The position numbers and the translations under genes are program-made. A DNA stretch of 64,000 nucleotides from Chloroflexota bacterium (GTDB lineage Bacteria > Chloroflexota > Anaerolineae > Anaerolineales > Villigracilaceae): assembly GCA_013388685.1 (NCBI GenBank), contig JACAET010000035.1, positions 1-64,000 of the forward strand, in the 5' to 3' direction. Within the stretch, counting starts at the first letter, position 1, and every line of letters begins with the position of its first letter. Below, piece after piece: positions 28,798 through 37,143 of the stretch. Under the pieces are notes generated by a model. That model did no database searches. It was not told where the DNA came from and saw only the letters and a list, made by a program, of their open reading frames with translations.

Positions 28798-29421
28798 CTA
28801 CTTCAACTTCGGCAAAAACCCGCCTGTCCGCTTCACGTATTCACGGTATTCGTCGCCGAACTGTTCGACAAGCAGTTTCTCCTCTTCAGGCACACGGATG
28901 ACGAGAACTGACACAATGATGGCGATTCCGCACAAGCCGATGAACCAGTTCGAGGTCAGGAGCAGAACCGAAATTTGCATCATCAGGAACGCGAGGTAGA
29001 TCGGATGCCGCACGCGTGCATATGGACCTTCGGTCACAAGCGAGGGGACTTTGAGCAGGCGCAAAGCAGGGTCGAAGTCCGCGCCGAGTTTTTGGCTGAG
29101 CGTCCTGTGACTCCAGGCATTGAGAATGATCGAGAAAATGCCGAGCGCCAATCCCGCCCAGCGCGCCCAAACGGGGAGAGGGATGGCAGACCATTCCATG
29201 AACTTCGGCGCGAAGGTCCACACGAGAACGCCGATGTAAAAAGGAATGCCAAAGAGCGTGCGCAGTTTCAATAAAAGGGGAACTTCGCTCTCATTGTGTT
29301 TTTTGATACGCTTGCTCGAGTCTTCGGCGTGCGATTTAGCCCGTTTGGAATAATAAGACATCACATACGCAAAACTGAAAAAGATGACAAAGAACGAGAT
29401 TTTGAAAAAGATTTCCAACAT
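28798..29421 (-). CDS. Isoprenylcysteine carboxyl methyltransferase (ICMT)-like membrane protein
   Basis: YARVRHPIYLAFLMMQ ... VPEEEKLLVEQFGDEYREYVKRTGGFLPKLK. Confidence 0.88.
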   Translation of the reverse strand: MLEIFFKISFFVIFFSFAYVMSYYSKRAKSHAEDSSKRIKKHNESEVPLLLKLRTLFGIPFYIGVLVWTFAPKFMEWSAIPLPVWARWAGLALGIFSIILNAWSHRTLSQKLGADFDPALRLLKVPSLVTEGPYARVRHPIYLAFLMMQISVLLLTSNWFIGLCGIAIIVSVLVIRVPEEEKLLVEQFGDEYREYVKRTGGFLPKLK

Positions 29422-29455
29422 ACATCACCTGTCTTCTTGTGTCCTGTGTACTTTT

Positions 29456-30049
29456 TTACTTTAGCCTCGGCAGGAATCTTCCCGTGCGCTGCATGTACTC
29501 ACGATACTCGTCTCCGAACTTTTCTATGAGGTTGGCTTCCTCTTTGGGCGTGCGGATTGCCATGGCAATGAACGCCAGCACAGCCAGCAGGATAATGAAC
29601 CAGTTATCCGCCATCAGCCCAAACGAGATGTAAAGCGAAGAGCCAACAGTGTAAAGAGGATGGCGCACCCAGCGGTAAATTCCATGAGTGACGAGTTTGT
29701 GTTCCTTCCTTGTCGCGCTGACAGGCGTGATGCTGCTGCCGATGCTGTTGAACAGCCAGTAGATCAACCCAATGTTGACCAGCCCGAACCCAAAGCCAAA
29801 CCAGCGCGCCCATTCGGGCAGACCGATTTTCGACCATGCCATCCACTGCGGGTTGAGCAGATACAAGATGGGACTTAGCCAAAGCGCCAACCCGCCAATG
29901 CGGATGACCAGCATCATCAGCGTTCCGTCTGCCCTGCGGGAAAGCCTTTCATCCGATTCGCGATCCGCTTTCATGCGGAAGTAAATGGAGATGCCTGTGC
30001 CTGTGAACAAAATGGTTGCAGCGAGAATTCTAAAAATTGTTTCGTTCAT
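29456..30049 (-). CDS. ICMT-like membrane methyltransferase, paralog of preceding gene
   Basis: YRWVRHPLYTVGSSLYI ... TPKEEANLIEKFGDEYREYMQRTGRFLPRLK. Confidence 0.88.
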   Translation of the reverse strand: MNETIFRILAATILFTGTGISIYFRMKADRESDERLSRRADGTLMMLVIRIGGLALWLSPILYLLNPQWMAWSKIGLPEWARWFGFGFGLVNIGLIYWLFNSIGSSITPVSATRKEHKLVTHGIYRWVRHPLYTVGSSLYISFGLMADNWFIILLAVLAFIAMAIRTPKEEANLIEKFGDEYREYMQRTGRFLPRLK

Positions 30050-30077
30050 TTTCTAAAGTCCTTCTAATATGTAAAGT

Positions 30078-30749
30078 TTATTTTGTGATTTCAACAAATA
30101 TCTTCGTCGTGATATTGAAGCCAAGCACGGATGTTTTTTTTTCGACTTTCACTGTCAGGTTATGGTCGAAAGGGGAGTATTCCTTCACTTCGATCTCCGC
30201 ACTGGGAACCAAGCCGAGGCTCTCCAGATGGCGGAGCAATTCCATGTCGGCGGCTTTGACGCACGTGACGATGCCGTTTTGTCCGGGTCTCAGCGACGAC
30301 AACGGCGTTGATTCGTCCACGGGCATTTTCAGGTCTTCGGTGGGGATCAGCTCGCCGTGCGGGTCGCGCAGGGGATGTCCCATGGCGGTGGCGATGCGCC
30401 GCTCGAAATCCTCCGAGATGACGTGTTCGAGCCGCTCAGCTTCCTCGTGCACTTCGTCCCAGGAATAGCCGAGCGTTTGTACGAGCCAGGCTTCGAGCAG
30501 GCGGTGGTGACGGATCACCTCCAGCGCGGCTTTTCTGCCTTCTTTTGTCAACGTTACGCCCTGATGTTTCTGGTATTCGACCAGCGCAGGCTTCGAGGAG
30601 GCGAGTTTTTTGATCATGCCGGTGACAGACGGCGCGCTGACCTTGAGTTTTTGTGCCAGTGCATTGGTGCTGGCGCTCTCACCGTTTTCGGTGAGTTCGT
30701 AGATGGTCTTCATGTAATCCTGAATCGAGATCGTGAGTTTTTGTTTCAT
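30078..30749 (-). CDS. DtxR-family metal-dependent regulator with C-terminal FeoA-like domain
   Basis: ISIQDYMKTIYELTENGESASTNALAQKLKVSAPSVTGMIKKLA, HRLLEAWLVQTLGYSWDEVHEEAERLEHVIS, MGHPLRDPHGELIP. Confidence 0.95.
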   Translation of the reverse strand: MKQKLTISIQDYMKTIYELTENGESASTNALAQKLKVSAPSVTGMIKKLASSKPALVEYQKHQGVTLTKEGRKAALEVIRHHRLLEAWLVQTLGYSWDEVHEEAERLEHVISEDFERRIATAMGHPLRDPHGELIPTEDLKMPVDESTPLSSLRPGQNGIVTCVKAADMELLRHLESLGLVPSAEIEVKEYSPFDHNLTVKVEKKTSVLGFNITTKIFVEITK

Positions 30750-30830
30750 CGGCTGTTTCCAGGTGCGAGGGTTGACCGCCGCCATTCAAAGCGGAAGGCT
30801 GCCGGCTGCATAATTTTGATCATCAAAAAT

Positions 30831-30854
30831 AAAATTTAGGTATGACTAAATTTT
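30831..30854. promoter_or_regulatory. Perfect 9-bp inverted repeat, candidate DtxR-family operator
   Basis: AAAATTTAG-gtatga-CTAAATTTT upstream of the DtxR gene. Confidence 0.7.
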
Positions 30855-31053
30855 AGAAGGGAATGTGCAATCTGTCAAGAGGCGGTTGTGCCGTTTCCGC
30901 AACGCGTTGGATGTCAGCCGGAGGGCGTTTTTCCGCGCGTGCAGGGTTTCGGACGCGGCTTGACAAGGATGCTCTTCGGAATCACAACCTTCTCGCCGCA
31001 CGATACCATTCTTTGCCATGTTCTTGCGGTCTCCTCCATAGTAAAATGAAGGT

Positions 31054-31773
31054 ATGGAAGTTCAAATTGCGGTTGCCAAAGTCAACAAATATGCGACGTC
31101 CGAAAGCGGCGACACGCTGGAAGTCATCGAACGCCCCAACGGCGGGCTTTCGGTGGTGCTTGCCGATGGTCAGACCTCCGGGCGCGGCGCGAAAGCCGTC
31201 TCGCAGATGGTTGTCCGCAAAGTGATTGGATTGCTGGCGGAGGGCGTCCGCGATGGCGCCGCTGCCCGCGCCGCCTCCGACGCGCTCTTCACCGACAAAC
31301 GCGGCAAGGTCATTTGCACCCTCAATATTGCCTCCATTGACCTGCACAGCGGCACCATCGTCCTGACCCGCAACAACCCCTCCCCCATGTTCATCTGCCG
31401 CGACATGCAGATTGACCGCATCGACTCCGAAAGCACCCCCTTGGGCGTCTCGCGTGAAGTGCGCCCCTCCATCACCGAAATCGAAATCGAACCAGGGCTC
31501 ACCGTCATCCTCCACACCGACGGTCTCGTCCACGCGGGCGAACGGCGCGGACAGCCCATGAACGCCATGGAAGTCCTGCAATCCATGCACGAGGATCAAG
31601 ACCCCACCCCGCAAAACATCGCCGATACGCTCCTCGCACACGCCGTCATGCTCGACGACAACCGCCCCGCCGACGACATCAGCGTGGTGGCGCTCAAAGT
31701 CCTGCCGCTCAGCGGCGACAACGTCCGCCGCATGAACGTGCGCCTGCCCATCGAAGGATTTATGCGGACATGA
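31054..31773 (+). CDS. SpoIIE/PP2C-type serine phosphatase
   Basis: VVLADGQTSGRGAKAVSQMVV, RNNPSPMFI, LHTDGLVHAGERRG. Confidence 0.85.
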   Translation: MEVQIAVAKVNKYATSESGDTLEVIERPNGGLSVVLADGQTSGRGAKAVSQMVVRKVIGLLAEGVRDGAAARAASDALFTDKRGKVICTLNIASIDLHSGTIVLTRNNPSPMFICRDMQIDRIDSESTPLGVSREVRPSITEIEIEPGLTVILHTDGLVHAGERRGQPMNAMEVLQSMHEDQDPTPQNIADTLLAHAVMLDDNRPADDISVVALKVLPLSGDNVRRMNVRLPIEGFMRT

Positions 31774-32801
31774 AAGCTCGTTGGCGGAAATGGCGGGCAG
31801 GCTGGCGCGATACGCTCATCCTGCTCAGGGAATTCCGCCTGCCGCTGATCATGTTCACCGCTGTAGTGTTCGGCGGTGGGCTGGCATACAGGGATGTGGC
31901 GGTTTGGGCGGGCGAACCAGTTCAAAGTACGGGGGAAGCGGTCTTCATTGTCCTGAGCGCGGCGTTTTTGCAGGTCGTCCGTGATTTTCCCAAAAACGTC
32001 TTTTTGCAAATTTTCCATTTTGTCATGCCGCTTGTTGGCGTCATCATTCTGGCGCAGGGACTTGCCGATTTCGGCGGTCTGCTGTTCAACCGCCGTGCGC
32101 GGAGCAAGGAGTGGGAAATGGCTGTTGCCTCCACCATGAAAAATCACATCGTTTTGGTCGGTCTGGGGCATCTCGGTTACCGCATCGTCCAGCAGCTGCA
32201 CGACATGGGGCGGGAAGTAGCGGTCATCGAGCAAAACCCCTCCATCGACTCGTTTCGCGCCGTACAGGCAATGGGCGTGCCTGTCATTCAGGATGACGCC
32301 ACGCGCGCCATCGCGCTCGAAGCCGCCAACATCAAAGATGCGCACACCATCATCCTCGCCAGCCAGAACGACGCCATGAACCTGCAAATCGCGCTCAAAG
32401 CGCGCGGCCTGAACCCCACCATTGACGTGGTCATCCGCATCTTCGACGAGGACTTCGCCCACGCCCTGCACGACCAGTTCGGCTTCAAAGCCCTGAGCGC
32501 CACCGAAATGGCGGCGCCCGTCTTTGCCGCCGCCGCGGCTGGCACCGACGTGACCAACCCCATCTCCATCGAAGGACAGCAACTCAGCCTGGCGCGCCTG
32601 CAGGTTTTCCCATCTGCAAAATTTGCCGGGAAGACAGTCGGGTACATTGAAAACCATTACCGCCTGCACATCATCCTTCTACGGCGCGACGGCGAAAGCG
32701 AAATGCCCCCAGCCGATACACACCTGCTCAAGCCTGGCGACACCCTGGCAGTGATGGGCAGTCCAGGTCAGCTGGCGAAATTCGTGCAGGATAACCACTG
32801 A
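31770..32801 (+). CDS. 2-TM channel-like protein with TrkA-N/TrkA-C (RCK) domains
   Basis: TM-loop-TM followed by HIVLVGLGHLGYRIVQQLHDMGREVAVIEQNP (Rossmann); TrkA-C-like end LLKPGDTLAVMGSPGQLAKF. Confidence 0.83.
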   Translation: MKARWRKWRAGWRDTLILLREFRLPLIMFTAVVFGGGLAYRDVAVWAGEPVQSTGEAVFIVLSAAFLQVVRDFPKNVFLQIFHFVMPLVGVIILAQGLADFGGLLFNRRARSKEWEMAVASTMKNHIVLVGLGHLGYRIVQQLHDMGREVAVIEQNPSIDSFRAVQAMGVPVIQDDATRAIALEAANIKDAHTIILASQNDAMNLQIALKARGLNPTIDVVIRIFDEDFAHALHDQFGFKALSATEMAAPVFAAAAAGTDVTNPISIEGQQLSLARLQVFPSAKFAGKTVGYIENHYRLHIILLRRDGESEMPPADTHLLKPGDTLAVMGSPGQLAKFVQDNH

Positions 32802-33166
32802 TGGAGCCTCCCGGTAAACGTCCGCTGATAGGCGTAGTCGGTCCGTGTGGCTCGGGCAAATCCACCCTCATCGCGGGTCTCGAACAACACGGTTACGCCT
32901 GCCGCCACATCGCTCAAGAGCATTCCTACGTCCCCGCCATGTGGCAAATCATCGCAAAACCCGACCTGCTCATCTACCTGCACGCCTCCTACCCCGTCTG
33001 CACCGCCCGCCGCAAACTGGACTGGCAGCCAAAAGAATACGACGAACAACTCCGCCGCCTCGCCCATGCCCGCCAGCACGCCCATATCTTCATTGACACA
33101 GACCACCTGACCCCCGAACAGATCCTGCAAAAGGCATTAGACTCCCTGAACGGACTGCTCGGATGA
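32801..33166 (+). CDS. Small P-loop NTPase (121 aa)
   Basis: GVVGPCGSGKST Walker A; TGATG coupling to upstream ORF, ATGA to downstream ORF. Confidence 0.8.
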   Translation: MEPPGKRPLIGVVGPCGSGKSTLIAGLEQHGYACRHIAQEHSYVPAMWQIIAKPDLLIYLHASYPVCTARRKLDWQPKEYDEQLRRLAHARQHAHIFIDTDHLTPEQILQKALDSLNGLLG

Positions 33167-34668
33167 AACGTCTCTTCGCCTCCCTCTTAAGCCTCAGTCT
33201 GATCCTCGTCTCCTGCAATTTTCCCGCGCCGAAGCCGGACTCTCCCACCTCCACGCCTGAACCGGATCCCATGACCGTCCCCTGGGACGACCGCTCCCTC
33301 TTCCAGGATGGCTTGGTCGCTTCGGCGCAGTCGGTTTTGAACGAACTCCGAGGCGCCAGCGTGTACCACATCGAATTTACCCTCGCGGGCAGTTTGGATC
33401 AGATTACAGGAACCGAAGCGGTTCGCTATACCAACACAGAAGCCATCCCGCTGGAGGAAATCCACTTCCGCCTCTTCCCCAATATTCTTGGCGGCGAAAT
33501 GACGGTCTCCAACCTGAGGGTGGACGGTCGAGTCGCGTCACCCCGCTACGAACTGGCGAACAGCCTGATGATCGTGCCGCTCTCCGCCCCGCTGGAGGTC
33601 GGTCAGAGCGTTGTCGTTCGCATGGATTTCGCTGTAAACGTTCCGCAAACGGTTAACCTGAACTATGGCGTTCTCGCCTACAACGACGATGTGCTGGCTC
33701 TTGCCCACGCCTACCCTGTCATCTGTGTCTTCAATGACGAAGGCTGGAATGCCGAACTCCCGCCGCCGGACGGTGACATCTCGTTCGCGGATGCGGCGTT
33801 TTATCTGGTACGAATCCGCGCGCCCAAGGGTTTGATGGTGATCGCGTCGGGGCGGGAGATTCGGCGCGTGGAGGAGGACCAGACTCAAGTCCTGACTGTT
33901 GCGAATGGTCCCGCGCGCGATTTCTATCTGGCGGCGAGCCCACACTACGAGGAAATCTCGCAAACGTTCGGCGAAGTCACCATCCGCAGTTATGCCCCCA
34001 AAGAGATGAGGGACGGCGCGCAACTCGCGTTGGAGGTCGCCTCCCGCGCCATCGAGGTGTTCAGCCGCCGTTATGCGCCTTATCCCTATACAGAGTTCGA
34101 CATCGTCTCCACACCCACGCTGGCGCTCGGCATCGAATACCCCGGCATAACCGCCATTGCCTCGCGTATTTATGGCGTCGGTGGGGAATATCGCGGCGCG
34201 CCCGCCAGTCAGTATATGGAATCCACGGTGGCGCACGAGGTGGGGCATCAGTGGTTCTATCATCTGGTTGGCAATGACCAGCTCGACGATCCCTGGCTGG
34301 ATGAGTCGCTGACACAGTTCGTTACTCTTCAATACTATGCCGATGTGAATGGAAGCGACGGTGAGGACGGTTTTCGTTCCTGGCTGGAAAGCCGTTGGGA
34401 GAGTGTGAACAAGGCGGAGATTCCGATCGGCATGCCGGTGGCTGATTATCAAGGCGGTGAATATGGCGCCATCGTTTATGGGCGGGGAGCGTTGTTCTTT
34501 GATGCTTTGCGCGGGGAAATGGGAACCGTAACGTTCGACGCCTTCATGCGGAAGTATACCGAAACGTTTTCCTGGCAGATTGCCATGCCCGAAACGATGC
34601 AATCGCTGGCGGAACAAACATGCGCCTGCGACCTGGACGCCCTTTTTGCGGGGTGGGTGTATCCGTAG
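33163..34668 (+). CDS. M1-family metallopeptidase-like lipoprotein
   Basis: Lipobox LILVSCNF; VAHEVGHQWFYHLVGNDQLDDPWLDESLTQFVT (HExxH + distal E). Confidence 0.9.
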   Translation: MKRLFASLLSLSLILVSCNFPAPKPDSPTSTPEPDPMTVPWDDRSLFQDGLVASAQSVLNELRGASVYHIEFTLAGSLDQITGTEAVRYTNTEAIPLEEIHFRLFPNILGGEMTVSNLRVDGRVASPRYELANSLMIVPLSAPLEVGQSVVVRMDFAVNVPQTVNLNYGVLAYNDDVLALAHAYPVICVFNDEGWNAELPPPDGDISFADAAFYLVRIRAPKGLMVIASGREIRRVEEDQTQVLTVANGPARDFYLAASPHYEEISQTFGEVTIRSYAPKEMRDGAQLALEVASRAIEVFSRRYAPYPYTEFDIVSTPTLALGIEYPGITAIASRIYGVGGEYRGAPASQYMESTVAHEVGHQWFYHLVGNDQLDDPWLDESLTQFVTLQYYADVNGSDGEDGFRSWLESRWESVNKAEIPIGMPVADYQGGEYGAIVYGRGALFFDALRGEMGTVTFDAFMRKYTETFSWQIAMPETMQSLAEQTCACDLDALFAGWVYP

Positions 34669-34710
34669 TGCATTTGCCAAATCATCCTACCCATGCCCAA
34701 TCAATGGGAG

Positions 34711-34750
34711 TATAATCACCCCCGCCCAGCCCCAGGCTGGCATTTTTTTG
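34711..34750 (+). promoter_or_regulatory. -10 element followed at once by terminator-like hairpin in the secD leader
   Basis: TATAAT (34711-34716), CCAGCC-cca-GGCTGG (34726-34740), CATTTTTTTG. Confidence 0.65.
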
Positions 34751-34767
34751 AGCGGAGAACCCATTGC

Positions 34768-36138
34768 ATGATACGTAACATCATCCACCGAATCATCCTG
34801 ATTCTCGTCATTGTCGGGCTTGCCTTGTGGGTGGACCTGAGCGATGAAATCAAATTCACCAACCCCCGAGACGGTTCTATACTGTTCCAATTGAACACCA
34901 CAGCCCGACTCGGTCTTGATTTACAGGGTGGTTTGCAGGTCCTTTTGGAGGCTGATCTGCCGGAAACCACCCGCATCACCGCCGACGAAATGGAAACTGC
35001 GCGAAGCATTGTCGAAAATCGCACGAATGCTCTCGGCGTGAGCGATAACAAAATCCAGGTGGCGGGTGACCGCCGCATCGTGGGTGAATTCCCCGGCGTG
35101 GAGGACTCGGACGCCATCCTCGACATCATCCAGCAAACAGGCTTGCTCGAATTCGTGGATACCGGCGACTTTCGCCCGGAAGAAGGCTCAATTCTTCAAA
35201 CAGACTATGGAGTTGACTCATCCACCGGCGCGTCCCCGGCAACGAACGGCGAGAGCGAACAACCCGTCTACCATACCATCATGACCGGCAAAGACCTGCG
35301 AAGCGTGGCTGTTTCTCCCGATGCACTCGGCACCAATTACGCCATTGACTTCACGCTGACGGCGGAGGGCGCCAAAATCTTCGGCGACCATACCGCTGCC
35401 AACATCGGCAAGATACTCACGATCACGCTGGACAAGCGCGTCATTTCTGCGCCGAGCATCAATAGCGCCATTCCAGACGGCGCCGGTCAGATCACCGGGA
35501 GTTTCACCTCCGAATCGGCGAATGCGCTTGCCGTGCAGTTGAAATACGGTTCCCTGCCCATCCCTCTAAAAGTAGTGGAGACCCGTATCATCGGTCCCAC
35601 CCTGGGCGCCGATTCCTTGCAGCGCAGCCTGGTGGCTGGCATGATCGGTTTTGCCATCGTTCTGTTGTTCATGGGCATTTATTACCGCCTGCCCGGTATC
35701 ACGGCAAACATCTCCATTTTGATGTATGCGGTCATCCTGTTTGCGGTCTTCAAATTGATCGGCGTGACCATGACCCTGCCCGGCATCGCCGGCATCATGC
35801 TGAGCACCGGCTCCGCCCTCGACGCCAACATCCTCGTCTTCGAACGATTCAAGGAGGAGTTGCGCGCCGGTCGGACGATGAGGCAGGCTTTCGGTCAGGC
35901 GTGGAGCCGTGCGTGGCCCTCCATCCGCGATTCGAACATTGCCGCCGTCATCACTGCCCTCATTCTATTGTGGTTTGGCAGCGCCTTCGGTGCGACCATC
36001 GTCAAGGGCTTTTCCATCACGCTCCTGATCGGCGTGGGAATCAGTTTATTCTCCTCGCTGTTTATCACACATTCACTGCTTGCCCTTGCCCTGGATGTAT
36101 TCAAACCCAAAAATCTCGAACGCTGGTTCGGCATTTAG
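34768..36138 (+). CDS. secD: Protein translocase subunit SecD
   Basis: [57 protein letters not shown]. Confidence 0.96.
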   Translation: MIRNIIHRIILILVIVGLALWVDLSDEIKFTNPRDGSILFQLNTTARLGLDLQGGLQVLLEADLPETTRITADEMETARSIVENRTNALGVSDNKIQVAGDRRIVGEFPGVEDSDAILDIIQQTGLLEFVDTGDFRPEEGSILQTDYGVDSSTGASPATNGESEQPVYHTIMTGKDLRSVAVSPDALGTNYAIDFTLTAEGAKIFGDHTAANIGKILTITLDKRVISAPSINSAIPDGAGQITGSFTSESANALAVQLKYGSLPIPLKVVETRIIGPTLGADSLQRSLVAGMIGFAIVLLFMGIYYRLPGITANISILMYAVILFAVFKLIGVTMTLPGIAGIMLSTGSALDANILVFERFKEELRAGRTMRQAFGQAWSRAWPSIRDSNIAAVITALILLWFGSAFGATIVKGFSITLLIGVGISLFSSLFITHSLLALALDVFKPKNLERWFGI

Positions 36139-36151
36139 GAAGTTGGACGAT

Positions 36152-37060
36152 ATGAATATTCTTGGAAAACGCTACTATTTCTTCGGGTTGTCTCTGCTGT
36201 TCATTCTGATTGGGCTGGCAATCATTCTCTTCCGCGGCATCCCGCTTTCGATTGACTTTACGGGCGGCAGTCTGCTCGAAGTCCGTTTTGCGGATCAGTC
36301 GCCGGAAACGGGTCAGATTTATGAGGTATACGACGGGCTTGGCGTCGAGGACGTTCAAGTGCAGACCAGTGAGACGGGCAGTTACATCATTCGTTCGCGC
36401 TTCCTCGAAAACGCCGACCGTGACGCGGTGCTTGCCGCACTGGGCGAAACCATCGGCGCAGTGGATGTGGTGCGTTTTGACAGTGTGGGACCCAGCATCG
36501 GCGAACAGGTCACCTCGCGCGGCACGCTGGCAGTGGTCGTTTCCTCCCTGCTGGTGGTGTTGTTCATTGCCTGGTCGTTCCGCGGCGTAACGCATGCCTT
36601 CCGCTACGGCATCTGCGCCATCCTCGCCATGGTCCACGATGTCGCCATCATCTTTAGCGCGACGGCCATCGGCAGTATGCTGTGGGGCTGGGAGATCGAC
36701 TCCCTCTTCCTCACCGCCCTGCTGACCGTGATCGGCTTCTCGATGCAGGATACCATCGTGGTGTTCGACCGTATTCGCGAGAATTCGAGCATCCACCGGC
36801 GCCTCGATTTCGAAACCCTCGTCAACCATTCTATCGTGCAGACCCTCCAGCGCTCCATCAACACCCAGTTGATGACTGTGGAATTTCTCCTGCTGGCGCT
36901 CGCCATGTTCGGCGGCGTTACCTTGCGCGAATTTGCGGGAATTCTGCTGATCGGTCTCTTGAGCGGAACATACTCCTCCATCTTCATTGCTGCTCCCATT
37001 CTTGTCTTGTGGGAAAACCGCGAATGGCGCACCTGGTTCCGTAAACCGGCAGCCGCATAA
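36152..37060 (+). CDS. secF: Protein translocase subunit SecF
   Basis: FRGIPLSIDFTGGSLLEVRF, GFSMQDTIVVFDRIREN. Confidence 0.96.
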   Translation: MNILGKRYYFFGLSLLFILIGLAIILFRGIPLSIDFTGGSLLEVRFADQSPETGQIYEVYDGLGVEDVQVQTSETGSYIIRSRFLENADRDAVLAALGETIGAVDVVRFDSVGPSIGEQVTSRGTLAVVVSSLLVVLFIAWSFRGVTHAFRYGICAILAMVHDVAIIFSATAIGSMLWGWEIDSLFLTALLTVIGFSMQDTIVVFDRIRENSSIHRRLDFETLVNHSIVQTLQRSINTQLMTVEFLLLALAMFGGVTLREFAGILLIGLLSGTYSSIFIAAPILVLWENREWRTWFRKPAAA

Positions 37061-37083
37061 AACCGCGAGACCTGCCAAACTCC

Positions 37084-37114
37084 AAGGCTGGCACATTGAT
37101 TGCCAGCCTTTTTG
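37084..37114 (+). terminator. Terminator after secF
   Basis: AAGGCTGGCA-cattgat-TGCCAGCCTT-TTTG. Confidence 0.92.
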
Positions 37115-37143
37115 TTTATACTTGGTTCACATCGAAAAGGAGC

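Noticed and set aside
33538-34680. 380 aa minus-strand ORF
   Set aside because: Antisense to the M1 peptidase gene with clear HEVGH motif on the other strand
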